Notes: generated by a model from the letters alone, not told the origin. A DNA stretch of 64,000 nt from Virgisporangium aliadipatigenens (GCF_016863615.1 NZ_BOPF01000010.1:124001-188000); one strand, 5' to 3'. Shown: positions 24,997-33,620, counted from the stretch's first letter. Numbers and translations: made by a program.

Positions 24997-25992
24997 GTGA
25001 TCGACGTTCCGCTGTCCGTCCTGGACCTCGCGCCGGTGGCCGCCGGCGCCACGAGCGGGGAAGCCCTCCGCCACACCGCTGAGCTGGCAAAACGCGTAGA
25101 GGCGTTGGGATACCGGCGCTTCTGGGTGGCCGAGCACCACAACATGCCGGCCATCGCCAGTTCGGCGCCGCCGGTGCTGCTCGCCCATCTCGCGGCCGTC
25201 ACCTCCACCATCCGCGTCGGCTCCGGCGGGGTGATGCTGCCCAACCACGCGCCGCTGGTGGTGGCCGAGCAGTTCGGCACGCTGGAGGCGTTGCACCCGG
25301 GCCGGATCGACCTCGGTATCGGCCGCGCACCCGGCACCGACCAGCTCACCGCGATGGCACTGCGCCGCACGATGGAGGGGCTGTCCGCCGAGGACTTCCC
25401 CGAGGAGCTCAACGACCTCTTCGCCTACTTCACCGGCGAGAACTCCCGGCTGCCGATCACCGCCACGCCGGGGCTGGGCGACAAGCCGGACATCTGGCTA
25501 CTCGGCTCCAGCGGGTTCAGCGCGCGGCTGGCGGGGCTGCTCGGGCTGCCCTTCTCCTTCGCACACCACTTCAGCGCCGCCAACACCGAACCGGCGCTGG
25601 CCCTGTACCGGCAGAGCTTCCGCCCGTCGCAGTGGCTCGACAAGCCGTACGCGATGGTGGCGGTCAACTGCGTCTGCGCCGACACCGACGAACGCGCGCA
25701 CTTCCTCGCCGGGCCGGCCGGGTTGTCGTTCCTGCGGTTGCGCACCGGGCGGCCGCAGCCGCTGGCCACTCCCGAGGAGGCGGCGGCCTACCCGTACACG
25801 GCGGCGGAGCGGGAGTTCGTCGAGGAGCGTTACGAGGGGCAGGCGCTCGGCTCGCCGGAGACGGTCAAGCGGCAGCTCGAGGAACTGCTCGCGCGGACCG
25901 CCGCCGACGAGCTGATGCTCACCACGCTCGTGTACGACGTGAAGGACCGGATCCGCTCGTTCGAACTGGTCCGGGAGGCCGTCAGCGCGTGA
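24997..25992 (+). CDS. luciferase-like (LLM class) flavin-dependent oxidoreductase
   Basis: 331 residues, a TIM-barrel flavoenzyme of the bacterial-luciferase superfamily (MsnO8-like). Typical motifs: VPLSVLDLAPVAAG at the N-terminus, YRRFWVAEHHNMPAIASSAP, IRVGSGGVMLPNHAPLVVAE and RIDLGIGRAPGTD. These proteins use FMN or F420. The start is GTG 24997; no good ribosome site is visible, so a weakly translated or leaderless message is possible. It converges with and overlaps the acyl-CoA ligase gene by 11 bp. Substrate unknown. Confidence 0.9.
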   Translation: MIDVPLSVLDLAPVAAGATSGEALRHTAELAKRVEALGYRRFWVAEHHNMPAIASSAPPVLLAHLAAVTSTIRVGSGGVMLPNHAPLVVAEQFGTLEALHPGRIDLGIGRAPGTDQLTAMALRRTMEGLSAEDFPEELNDLFAYFTGENSRLPITATPGLGDKPDIWLLGSSGFSARLAGLLGLPFSFAHHFSAANTEPALALYRQSFRPSQWLDKPYAMVAVNCVCADTDERAHFLAGPAGLSFLRLRTGRPQPLATPEEAAAYPYTAAEREFVEERYEGQALGSPETVKRQLEELLARTAADELMLTTLVYDVKDRIRSFELVREAVSA

Positions 25993-27460
25993 TGGCGGCG
26001 CGCAGGCGCTTGCGATCCAGCTTTCCGACGGAAGTGAGCGGGATCGCGTCGACGATGTGTACCTCGCGCGGGTACTTGTTCGCCGCGATCCGCTCCTTGG
26101 CGTACTCCGTCAGTTCCCCCGGAGTCACCGCATCCGGCGTGGACAGGGCGACGAAGGCGACCACCTCCTCGCCCACGACCGGGTCCGGCCGACCGATCAC
26201 GGCGGCCATCGCGACGGCCGGATGCGTCATCAGCACGTCCTCGACGTCGCGCGGGAACACGTTGTAGCCGTTGCGGATGATCAGATCCTTCATCCGGTCG
26301 ACGATCACCAGGAAACCCTCGTCGTCGAGTCGGCCCACGTCGCCGGTGTGCAGCCAGCCGTCGGCGTCGCCGGCGGACTCCTCGCCCCAGTAGTGCGACA
26401 TGACGTTGGGCCCGCGCACGACGATCTCACCCTCCTCGCCGGCCGCCACCTCCCGGCCGTCGAAGCCGATGATGCGCAGCTCGACGCCGTCGACCGGCTT
26501 GCCCACGGTGCCGAGCCTCGGCGCCCCGTCCGGCTGCGAACTGATCAGACCGGCCGTCTCCGTGCAGCCGTAGCCCTCACGGATCTCCACCGACGGCACC
26601 CGCCGCAGGAACTCCTGCGCCACGATCGGCGACAGCGGCGCCGCGCCGCAGTACACCCGCCGCAGTTCGCTCAGGTCGTAGGACTCCAGCGGGAAGCGCA
26701 GCAGCAGCGCCAGCATCGACGGCACGACCGCGGCCACCTGCGCCCGGTGCTCGACCGCCAGTTCCAGCCACCGCTGCGGCTCGAACCAGCGCATCAGGAT
26801 CGACGGCGCGTGTTCCTCGGCGTAGAACCCGCCCACCGTGATGAGCAGCCCGTAGGAGTGCGACAGCGGCAGGGCGAGCAGACCGCGGGTGAGCCCCTCG
26901 ACGTGGCTGCGCTTGCGGGACGCGGCGCCCACGTGCGCGAGATTGCGGTGGCTGAGCGCGACACCCTTGCTGCGCCCGGTGGTGCCACCGGTGTACATGA
27001 GCGCCGCCAGGTCGTCCGGCGCACGCTCGACGATGCCGCCCGGATCGGCCGCCTCGAGTTCGGCATAGTTGGCCCCGACCACGAACACCGGCAGGTCCAG
27101 CCCCTCGGTCGCCTCCTTGACCTTGGGCAGCACCTCGGCGGTCGTGACGATGAGGACGGCACCGGAGTTCTCGACGGCGTGACGCAGCTCGGGGGCGGAA
27201 ACCAGGAAGATCACCGGCGTCACGACGGCACCCGCCCGCCAGACGGCGTTGTAGGTGATGCCCACCTCGGGGCAGTTCGCCATGATCACGACTACCCGGT
27301 CGCCGGGGCGGACACCGCGCTCGCGCAGGCCGGTGGCGACGCGGGCGGCGCGTGCGCGGAGGTCGGCGGAGCGGTACCAGGTGCCCTCGAACCAGACCGA
27401 GGGGTAGTCGCCGAGTCGTTCGTGGGCGGATTCGGACAGCCGGGCGAGGTTGGTTTCCAT
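25982..27460 (-). CDS. AMP-dependent acyl-CoA synthetase/ligase
   Basis: 492 residues of the ANL superfamily, activating a carboxylic acid as acyl-AMP and then loading it on CoA. Motifs: P-loop LMYTGGTTGRSKGVALSHRN, GYGCTETAG, the adenylate motif WLHTGDVGRLDDEGFLVIVD, and the C-terminal catalytic lysine in TSVGKLDRKRLR. AAGGAG lies 9 nt before ATG 27460. The family accepts fatty or aromatic acids; no neighbour narrows the choice (an enoyl-CoA hydratase is 18 kb away). It overlaps the convergent oxidoreductase gene by 11 bp. Confidence 0.9.
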   Translation of the reverse strand: METNLARLSESAHERLGDYPSVWFEGTWYRSADLRARAARVATGLRERGVRPGDRVVVIMANCPEVGITYNAVWRAGAVVTPVIFLVSAPELRHAVENSGAVLIVTTAEVLPKVKEATEGLDLPVFVVGANYAELEAADPGGIVERAPDDLAALMYTGGTTGRSKGVALSHRNLAHVGAASRKRSHVEGLTRGLLALPLSHSYGLLITVGGFYAEEHAPSILMRWFEPQRWLELAVEHRAQVAAVVPSMLALLLRFPLESYDLSELRRVYCGAAPLSPIVAQEFLRRVPSVEIREGYGCTETAGLISSQPDGAPRLGTVGKPVDGVELRIIGFDGREVAAGEEGEIVVRGPNVMSHYWGEESAGDADGWLHTGDVGRLDDEGFLVIVDRMKDLIIRNGYNVFPRDVEDVLMTHPAVAMAAVIGRPDPVVGEEVVAFVALSTPDAVTPGELTEYAKERIAANKYPREVHIVDAIPLTSVGKLDRKRLRAAITR

Positions 27461-27539
27461 CGGCAGCAGCTCCTTTACCCCGGGGGTAGGGGTTTCTTCA
27501 CTGCCTATGCCGGAACCGTGTTCGTGTCAACAGCGCAGC

Positions 27540-27568
27540 GGGCGGCCCTCATCGGTGCAGGGCCGCCC
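27540..27568 (-). terminator. perfect 10-bp hairpin terminator
   Basis: GGGCGGCCCT (27540-27549) pairs perfectly with AGGGCCGCCC (27559-27568) around a 9-nt loop. It lies downstream of the acidic-protein gene and upstream of the acyl-CoA ligase gene, both on the minus strand, so it separates their transcripts. Confidence 0.7.
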
Positions 27569-27631
27569 GTCGTGGTTTTCCGTCGGGTTCAGAGGTGCGG
27601 GAGGCGTTCTCAGAGGCCCAGCAGGCGGTTC

Positions 27632-28951
27632 TCAGAGCTTGAGCAGGCGGTCGAAGAAGGTGCGGTAGCGCTGGATCACGACGCGCAGCTGTTCGGTGTC
27701 GCGCGGGCCGTCGCCCTCGCCGCTCCACGCGTCGAGGTCGCGGCGCTGCTCGGCGAGCGCCCTCGCGACGGCCTCGGCGGCCTCGCCCACAAGGCCGCGG
27801 ATCTCGTCGGCGGCGCCCTGCGGGTCGTCGACGAAGCGCAGCTGCGCCTCCCGCCAGCGGTCCCGGTAGCCGTCGGTGTCGGTGGCGGCCCAGAACGTCG
27901 GCACGGGTGCGACCTCCGCGTCGCCCGGCTTCAGCTCGTCGGCGGTCGGCTCGTCGTGGCCGTCGTCGTCGGCCGTGTCGTGGGCCTTGTCGTCGACCGG
28001 CGCCGGCAGGATGACGGGCTCCTCCTCGTCGTGGTGGGTGGCCGTGGTGTCGTCGTGGTCGTCGGGGTGGCCGGTCGCTCCGGAATCGGCGTCGCTGTCC
28101 ACAGTGGACGGCCGGTCGTCGTCGGCGGCGCTGTCGTGGTAGCCGGTGGGCCGGTCGGTGTCGGTGGCCGTCGCACTATGTCCGACGCTGGTGTCGAGGT
28201 CGGCCGGCGCGCCCGTTTGCGGGCCGTCGTCCTCGGCGGTGTTGTCGTGGAGGCCGGTGGTGTTGTCGTGGTAGCCGGTGGGCCGGTCGTCGTCGGCCGC
28301 GGCCACGTTGTGTCCGACGCTCCTGTCGAGGTCGGGCAGCGCGTCGCCGCGCCCGCCCTCGTCCTCGGCGCCGTCGTGGAAACCGGTCTCGCGCTCGGTG
28401 CCGTGCAGCACGGTCGGCCGGACGTCGGGGTCGTCGCGGTCCACCGGATCCGTCGCGACGGCGTTGGCCCGGTGGTAGTCCTCGGCGGTGGGCGCCGTCG
28501 ACGCGACGGCCTCCCGTTCGTCCGGGTCCAGCGTGGGTGTGTCGCCCGGCACCGAGGCGCGGCCGACCGCCACCTCGTCCGGGTCGGCACCGCCGTGGTC
28601 GCTGCGGTCGGTGCGCGCGTCCGCGTCGGCGAACGTGTGCCGGGTGTGCTCGCCGCCGTCGTCCGCCCCGGCGTCGGGTGCCTGTTCGGCCCGCTCGTCG
28701 GCGGTGTGCTCGGTGGCCGGGTACTCGGTCCGGTCGGGCTCGTCGTCGGTGCTGTCGTGCCCGCGGTCGAACTCGTCGACGGGTTCGGGCGGCGCGGCAT
28801 ACCCGCCGGGCGGCGTGCCGAACGGGTTCTCGCCGTGGCGCTGCAGCGGAATGTCAGCGGGGTCGCGGTCGCCGGTGAAGACGGGGTACGCCGCCGGCTG
28901 CGGGGATTCTCGGTCGTCGTCGGTGTGGTCGGTGCGGCTGTCAGGACGCAT
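27632..28951 (-). CDS. Asp-rich low-complexity protein with conserved C-terminal helical module
   Basis: 439 residues from ATG 28951. Residues 1 to about 340 are strongly acidic and low complexity (Asp, Thr, His, Gly), including two near-identical copies of a ~27-residue unit (core SVGHNVAAADDDRPTGYHDN and SVGHSATATDTDRPTGYHDS). The last ~90 residues form an ordered helical module (RDRWREAQLRFVDDPQGAAD ... EQLRVVIQRYRTFFDRLLKL) that is also found in the next upstream gene. No signal peptide or membrane helix. The pair is probably one operon (25 bp between the two genes). The disordered tail may keep the module soluble or bind cations; function unknown. Confidence 0.75.
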   Translation of the reverse strand: MRPDSRTDHTDDDRESPQPAAYPVFTGDRDPADIPLQRHGENPFGTPPGGYAAPPEPVDEFDRGHDSTDDEPDRTEYPATEHTADERAEQAPDAGADDGGEHTRHTFADADARTDRSDHGGADPDEVAVGRASVPGDTPTLDPDEREAVASTAPTAEDYHRANAVATDPVDRDDPDVRPTVLHGTERETGFHDGAEDEGGRGDALPDLDRSVGHNVAAADDDRPTGYHDNTTGLHDNTAEDDGPQTGAPADLDTSVGHSATATDTDRPTGYHDSAADDDRPSTVDSDADSGATGHPDDHDDTTATHHDEEEPVILPAPVDDKAHDTADDDGHDEPTADELKPGDAEVAPVPTFWAATDTDGYRDRWREAQLRFVDDPQGAADEIRGLVGEAAEAVARALAEQRRDLDAWSGEGDGPRDTEQLRVVIQRYRTFFDRLLKL

Positions 28952-28976
28952 CGGAGGGGGCCCTCTTTCGGGAGAT

Positions 28977-29522
28977 TCAGGCGGGGTTCGTCTGCTGGGT
29001 GCCGAGCAGGTCGGCGAAGAGCGCGCGGTAGTGGACCAGCGCCTGGCGCAGCTGCTCGGTGGAGGCCTCGCCGCGCTCGTTCGCCTGGTGGATCTCGTGC
29101 GCCTTGCGGTAGTGGTCGAGCGTCCGGGCATGCTCCACGGACAGGTGGGTGAGCTGTTCGTCGTAGCCGTTCGTGGGGTAGCCGCGGTCGGCCATCAGCC
29201 GGGTGACGAGCTCGTCGGCCGCACCGACGGCCTGTTCGGGCGCGTCGACGAAGCGGAGCTGGACCTCGTCCCACTCGGCGGAGTAGCGCTCCCGATCGGC
29301 CGGGTCGAGCTCGCGTAGTTCCAGCTCGGCGTGCCGGCGCTCGCGCTCGCGCAGTTCGCGTTCGGCCGCGCGGCGGTCGTCCTGTTCGGCCACGACCCGG
29401 TCGTACTCGGGTCCGAAGCGCTGGCGCAGCGCACGGCGTCGGGACAGGGCGAGCCCGACGACGGCGGCCACGACGATCAGGACGGCGAGTATGACGAGGA
29501 CGGTGATCAGCGTGCTTGACAT
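28977..29522 (-). CDS. membrane-anchored paralogue with coiled coil and shared helical module
   Basis: 181 residues. An N-terminal membrane helix (TLITVLVILAVLIVVAAVVG) leads into a highly charged helix (EQDDRRAAERELRERERRHA) and a C-terminal module (YSAEWDEVQLRFVDAPEQAV ... QLRQALVHYRALFADLLG) matching the end of the neighbouring acidic protein. GGAGG lies 9 nt before ATG 29522. This is the membrane-bound member of a two-gene family in one operon, so the soluble and membrane partners may associate through the module. The family resembles secreted-protein-like genes common in actinobacteria without assigned function. Confidence 0.78.
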   Translation of the reverse strand: MSSTLITVLVILAVLIVVAAVVGLALSRRRALRQRFGPEYDRVVAEQDDRRAAERELRERERRHAELELRELDPADRERYSAEWDEVQLRFVDAPEQAVGAADELVTRLMADRGYPTNGYDEQLTHLSVEHARTLDHYRKAHEIHQANERGEASTEQLRQALVHYRALFADLLGTQQTNPA

Positions 29523-29575
29523 GGCACCTACCTCCTTCGTAGGGAGGTATTCCCATCCATGCCCGCCGAGGAACC

Positions 29576-30277
29576 TCAGGCCGCGTTTGTCAACCCCTCG
29601 ACCCCCAAGAGGTTACGCAGGGCGGTCTTCCCGTCGTCGGTGACGCGCAGCGCCCGTCCCGTGCCGACGCGGGTCACCCAGCGGCGTTCGAGGAAGGTGG
29701 CGCAGAGTGCGGCCCCGGCGGCGCCGCCGAGGTGGACCCGGCGTTCCGTCCAGTCGATGCAGGACCGGGCCACCGGGCGCCGTCCGACCAGTTCCACGCC
29801 CATTTCCCGGTCGAACCACCTGAGCCCGGCCGGCGTCACCGCGAACCCGTTGTCCTGGTCGAGCAGTCCCGTGGTGGTCAGCGCGTCGGTGACGGCGACC
29901 CCGAGCCGCCCGGCGAGATGGTCGTAGCAGGTGCGCGCCGCCTCGAGCGCGGCCCGCGCGGTCACGGCCCGCAGCGTCCTGGCGGGTGGCCCGGCCGGGC
30001 GGTGCGCGTGGAGGGTCTCGACGAGCTGGGCGACCTGCGGGCCGGCGAGCCGCACGTAGCGGTGGCGGCCCTGCCGGTGCTCCACGAGCACACCGGCGTC
30101 GACCATGCGGTGCAGGTGCCCGGTGGCCGTCGGGCCGGCGACTCCCGCGTGCCGGGCCAGCTCGCCGGCGGTCCACGCCCGGCCGTCCATCAGCGCCAGG
30201 CAGAACGCCGCGCGCGTCGGATCCGCGAAGATCGCGGCCAGCGCGGCGAGCCCGTCGGCATCCGTCATGCGCACCAT
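29576..30277 (-). CDS. ArsR-like winged-helix transcriptional regulator
   Basis: 233 residues from ATG 30277 (an alternative ATG at 30268 removes three residues; ribosome sites are weak for both). The N-terminal ArsR-type winged helix reads LAAIFADPTRAAFCLALMDG, WTAGELARHAGVAGPTATGH and the wing EHRQGRHRYVRLAGPQVA. The C-terminal ~120 residues form a second domain with WFDREMGVELVGRRPVARSC and DWTERRVHLGG, seen in longer ArsR relatives. It is divergent from the shortened P450 gene, 57 bp apart, and is the natural candidate to control it. Ligand unknown. Confidence 0.85.
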   Translation of the reverse strand: MVRMTDADGLAALAAIFADPTRAAFCLALMDGRAWTAGELARHAGVAGPTATGHLHRMVDAGVLVEHRQGRHRYVRLAGPQVAQLVETLHAHRPAGPPARTLRAVTARAALEAARTCYDHLAGRLGVAVTDALTTTGLLDQDNGFAVTPAGLRWFDREMGVELVGRRPVARSCIDWTERRVHLGGAAGAALCATFLERRWVTRVGTGRALRVTDDGKTALRNLLGVEGLTNAA

Positions 30278-30334
30278 TGTCCGGCGGCGACACTTCGGCG
30301 CGGCCCGAACCGTCGCGCCCCTACGGTTCGGCGC

Positions 30335-31243
30335 ATGCGCACCTTCACCACGCACTCCGACGTGGCCGCCGTCCTCGAGGACCCCACGATGGTCGTGCCC
30401 CCACCGCCGCCCGGCCCCGGAGCGATGGCCTGGCTGCGGGCCCGCGTGGCACGCTTCAGCGCCGGCGAGGAACACGCGCGCCGCCGTCGCGACGCCACCG
30501 ACCTCCTGGACGCCCTCGACCCGACGCACCTGCGCGCGTCGGCGACCGCGGCGGTCCGGACCGGAACGCCCCTCGACCTGGTCACGGCCGAGGTGCTGAC
30601 AGCGGCACTGGGCCTACCCGGAACGGCGCGCCTGGTGGCGACGGCCGCGGCCGGTTACCTCCCGGGCGGCCCGGAAGGCCCCGAGGTGGACGCCGCGGTG
30701 GCGGCCCTGCGCACCCACCTGTCCGCCGCCGACGCCCACCCGCCCGAGCCCGACAACGCCCGCCTGCTGGGCGGCGACGGATCGCCCGAGCCGGCCGGAG
30801 CCCGGCGTCTGGGCGGCAGTGCGGCGGCCGTGCTGGACGGCGTCCGGCCTCCAGGCTGCGGCGGGCCGGCCGAGCCGGGTGGCACGTCGACGGCCGGCGA
30901 TGACGAGGCGGTGGCGGCGATGATCGGCGTGCTCCTGCAGGCCAACAACGCGACGGCCGCCCTGATCCGCGCGGCGGCGGCCCGTGGCGGCGACGTGGCG
31001 GCGGCCCTCCGGGAGGACCCGCCCGCCAGGAGCACACGGCGCCAGGCGACCACCGACCGTCCCGGCGTGCGGGCCGGCGCACTCGTGACGCTGGACCTGG
31101 CGAGCGCCGGCCTCCCGTTCGGTGCCGGCGCCCACGCCTGCCCCGGCCGGACGGCGGCCCTGGCGATCGCCGAGGGCGCCCTCAGCGCTCACCGGCCGCC
31201 CGAAGATCGCGACGAGGGACCGAGTGGTACACCAGCCACCTGA
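30335..31243 (+). CDS. shortened cytochrome P450-like protein
   Basis: 302 residues, against about 400 for normal P450s. It retains the heme-ligand loop LPFGAGAHACPGRTAALAIA (cysteine near residue 268), an I-helix-like MIGVLLQANNATAALI and an early RFSAGEEHARRR segment. Between the I-helix and heme loop most of the J-helix, K-helix surroundings and meander are missing. The K-helix motif that should read ExxR appears as AALRED, with Ala in place of Glu. A Pro/Gly-rich insertion lies in the middle. This is probably a degenerate or repurposed P450, perhaps still binding heme but not a standard monooxygenase. Start ATG 30335; no ribosome site is clear. Confidence 0.7.
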   Translation: MRTFTTHSDVAAVLEDPTMVVPPPPPGPGAMAWLRARVARFSAGEEHARRRRDATDLLDALDPTHLRASATAAVRTGTPLDLVTAEVLTAALGLPGTARLVATAAAGYLPGGPEGPEVDAAVAALRTHLSAADAHPPEPDNARLLGGDGSPEPAGARRLGGSAAAVLDGVRPPGCGGPAEPGGTSTAGDDEAVAAMIGVLLQANNATAALIRAAAARGGDVAAALREDPPARSTRRQATTDRPGVRAGALVTLDLASAGLPFGAGAHACPGRTAALAIAEGALSAHRPPEDRDEGPSGTPAT

Positions 31244-31277
31244 TTCCGCCGGAGTTACGTGGCTGACGTACCACTCG
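31221..31277. terminator. interrupted inverted repeat across the P450-like stop codon
   Basis: CGAGTGGTAC (31221-31230) and AGCCAC (31234-31239) pair with GTGGCT (31259-31264) and GTACCACTCG (31268-31277): 16 paired positions with a symmetrical 3x3 internal loop. It spans the stop of the plus-strand gene and precedes the end of the convergent galK operon, so it is a candidate bidirectional terminator. The rest of 31278-31398 is GC-rich with repeated GGGCGTGC words and no gene. Confidence 0.55.
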
Positions 31278-31398
31278 CTCGCCGCCGCCACCCGTGGGCG
31301 GCCCCGGGGCCGGGCCGGCCCGTGCCAGACGGGCCTACGGGTCGGGCGTGCAGGCGTGCGAGACCGGGCGTGCGGAGCCGCTGGCGTGCGGGCGGGGG

Positions 31399-32559
31399 CT
31401 AGGCGACGCGGCGGGCGCCGGCGGAGGGCGTCGCCGTGAAGGCCTCGGGCGGCGTGAAGCCGGCCTCCGCATAGGCCTTCGCGACCGCCGCCGTCGTCGA
31501 GTCGACCGCATCGGCGTCCACCAGTGCGAGCACGCAGCCGCCGAAGCCGCCGCCGGTCATCCGGGCCCCGTGGGCGCCGGCCGCCAGCGCCGCCTCGACC
31601 GCCGTGTCGACCTCCGGCACCGTGATCTCGTAGTCGTCGCGCATCGACGCGTGGGACGCCGTCATCAGCGGGCCGATCCCGGCGATCCGCCCGGCCTGGA
31701 GCATGGCGACGGTGTTGAGGACGCGTTCGTTCTCGGTGACGACGTGGCGCACGCGGCGACCGGTCGTCCCGTCAAGCTTGTCGAGGGCCGCGGGCAGATC
31801 CGCGCCGGACAGGTCGCGCAGGCTCGGCAGGCCCAGGACGCGCGCCGCTTCCTCGCAAGAACGCCGCCGCGCCGCGTACTCGTTCGAGACGTGGCGGTGC
31901 GGGGCCTTGGTGTCGATCACCAGCACCGCCAGGCCCGACCCGCCCGGATCGAACGGGATGTGCTCCGACGCCCCGTCCCGACAGTCCAGGAAGAGGGCGT
32001 GCCCGGCCCGGCACAGCGTCGACGCGGACTGGTCCATGATGCCGGTCGGCACGCCGACGTACTCGTTCTCGGCGCGCTGGGCGAGGGCCGGCCACCGTTC
32101 GCGCGGCAGGTCGAGCCCGCCCAGGTCGACCATGGCCGACAGGACGGCGCACTCCAGCGCGGCCGACGAGGACAGCCCGGTGCCGAGCGGCACGTCCGAG
32201 TCGATCACCAACTCGGCGGCCGGCGGTTCGAAGCCCGCCTCCCGCAGGGCGAACAGCACCCCGGCGACGTAGGCGGCCCATCCCTGCACCCGCCCCGGAG
32301 CAAGATCACCGACGCCGAAGGCCGCTTCCTCGTCGGTGGCGGCCGACCAGACCGTCCAGCCGGTGCCACCCTTCGCGGCGGCCACGGCGGTCCGGCGCGA
32401 GATGGCGAAGGGCATGACGTATCCACCGTTGTAGTCGGTGTGCTCGCCGATCAGGTTGACCCGACCCGGAGCGCTCCACACCCCGGTAGGCTCCCGATCG
32501 AACCGCGAGACGAACAATCGAGCCGCACCCACGTAGCGGTCCTCCTTGTGAGCGTTCAC
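31399..32559 (-). CDS. galK: galactokinase
   Basis: 386 residues. GHMP kinase converting galactose and ATP to galactose-1-phosphate, the first Leloir step. The signature GRVNLIGEHTDYNGGYVMPF, the ATP loop PLGTGLSSSAALECAVL and the C-terminal MTGGGFGGCVLALVD are all intact; size is normal. The start is GTG 32559, overlapping the galT stop (GTGA). It is last in the deoR-galT-galK operon, which diverges from a galactofuranose-type ABC importer. No galE or galM is nearby. Confidence 0.95.
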   Translation of the reverse strand: MNAHKEDRYVGAARLFVSRFDREPTGVWSAPGRVNLIGEHTDYNGGYVMPFAISRRTAVAAAKGGTGWTVWSAATDEEAAFGVGDLAPGRVQGWAAYVAGVLFALREAGFEPPAAELVIDSDVPLGTGLSSSAALECAVLSAMVDLGGLDLPRERWPALAQRAENEYVGVPTGIMDQSASTLCRAGHALFLDCRDGASEHIPFDPGGSGLAVLVIDTKAPHRHVSNEYAARRRSCEEAARVLGLPSLRDLSGADLPAALDKLDGTTGRRVRHVVTENERVLNTVAMLQAGRIAGIGPLMTASHASMRDDYEITVPEVDTAVEAALAAGAHGARMTGGGFGGCVLALVDADAVDSTTAAVAKAYAEAGFTPPEAFTATPSAGARRVA

Positions 32560-33620
32560 AGTGTGACCTCGCGGAGGGCACGGGCCGCGTCCTCCGGACG
32601 GACGTCGTTGACGAAGGCCCACATCGCCGACTCCGAACCGGCAGGGTACTTCAGCTTGCCGGGAGCCCGCCGCGTGCTGAACAGCTGCAGGTGCAGGTAC
32701 GCCAGGTCGCGGTCGGCCCGCACGGGTGCCTGGTGCCAGCCGGAGACGTACGGCATGGCCAGCCCGAACAGCCCGTCGAGCCGCCGCAGCACCTCCAGGT
32801 ACACCGGCCCGAACGCGTCCCGTTCGTCGGCGGAGAGCGCGGGGAGGTCGGGCACCTGCCGGTGCGGGTACAGGTGCACCTCGTACGGCCAGCGCGCGAA
32901 GGCCGGCACGAACGCGGTCCAGTGCTCGTTGGTCGCCACCACGCGGGGCCCCGAACGCTCCGAAGCGAGGACGCCGGCGAACAACGACGGCGTGGCGCGG
33001 GCGGACGCGAGCATCCGGCGGGTGCGCGCCGTGACGTACGGGTAGCCGTAGATCTGCCCGTGCGGGTGGTGCAGGGTGACGCCGATCTCCTCGCCCCGGT
33101 TCTCGAAGCAGAACACCTGCTCGACGTCGTCCATGGCGGACAGTTCGGCGGTGCGGTCGGCCCACGCCTCGACGACGGTGCGCACCCGCTGCTCGGTCAG
33201 CCGGTTGAACGCGCTGTCGTGGTCGTCGGTGAAGCACACGACCTCGCACCGCCCCTTGCCCGGACGCTTGGGACTGAGCGGGTACGAGTCCCCGTCCACC
33301 GGCGCGGCCGCCGAGGAGAACGACGGGAAGCGGTTCTCGAAGACGACCACGTCGTAGGAGGCGGCGGGCACCTCCGTGGAGAACGCCGACGTCGACGGGC
33401 ACAGCGGGCACTCCGTCGTCGGCGGCAGGTGGGTGCGGTTCTGCCGGTGCGTGGCGACGGCCACCCACTCGTCGAGGAGCGGGTCGAAGCGCAGCTCGGA
33501 ACCGCCCGCGCGGGGCGGGAGGTCGCGCTTGTCGGCCGTGCCGCGGTCCTGCGCGCTCTCGTCGAAGTAGATGAGCGTGCGGCCGTCGGCCAGGGTCGTT
33601 TCGGTGCGGTGGATCTTCAC
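32556..33620 (-). CDS. galT: galactose-1-phosphate uridylyltransferase
   Basis: 354 residues. Exchanges galactose-1-phosphate with UDP-glucose. The HxHxQ active site is HHPHGQ, with the uridylylated histidine corresponding to His187. A zinc-binding CPLCP lies near residue 71, and an N-terminal segment RFDPLLDEWVAVATHRQNR is characteristic. The ATG at 33620 overlaps the deoR stop and the end overlaps galK, so all three are translationally coupled. It works with GalK to feed imported galactose into UDP-sugar metabolism. Confidence 0.95.
   Translation of the reverse strand: MKIHRTETTLADGRTLIYFDESAQDRGTADKRDLPPRAGGSELRFDPLLDEWVAVATHRQNRTHLPPTTECPLCPSTSAFSTEVPAASYDVVVFENRFPSFSSAAAPVDGDSYPLSPKRPGKGRCEVVCFTDDHDSAFNRLTEQRVRTVVEAWADRTAELSAMDDVEQVFCFENRGEEIGVTLHHPHGQIYGYPYVTARTRRMLASARATPSLFAGVLASERSGPRVVATNEHWTAFVPAFARWPYEVHLYPHRQVPDLPALSADERDAFGPVYLEVLRRLDGLFGLAMPYVSGWHQAPVRADRDLAYLHLQLFSTRRAPGKLKYPAGSESAMWAFVNDVRPEDAARALREVTL

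Noticed and set aside
25993-26015. GCAGGCGCTTGC, similar to the LacI operator core
   Set aside because: Lies inside the 3' end of the acyl-CoA ligase coding region, far from any promoter; likely chance in GC-rich DNA.
28130-28340. Repeated ~130-bp-spaced DNA words, possible CRISPR or minisatellite
   Set aside because: The repeats are in frame inside the acidic-protein gene and encode the duplicated SVGH...PTGYHD unit; no regular spacer pattern exists.
26057-29152. 1031-residue plus-strand open frame
   Set aside because: It covers the antisense of the acyl-CoA ligase and acidic-protein genes; GC-rich codon bias alone keeps it open. The minus-strand proteins have motifs and ribosome sites.
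24997-31243. Luciferase-like oxidoreductase, acyl-CoA ligase and P450-like gene as a biosynthetic gene cluster
   Set aside because: They lie on different strands with unrelated genes between, and no core synthase, carrier or transporter is present.
30335-31243. Pseudogene call for the P450-like gene
   Set aside because: The frame is open over the full length with normal codon bias and an intact heme loop, so it is reported as a shortened protein; a pseudogene remains possible.
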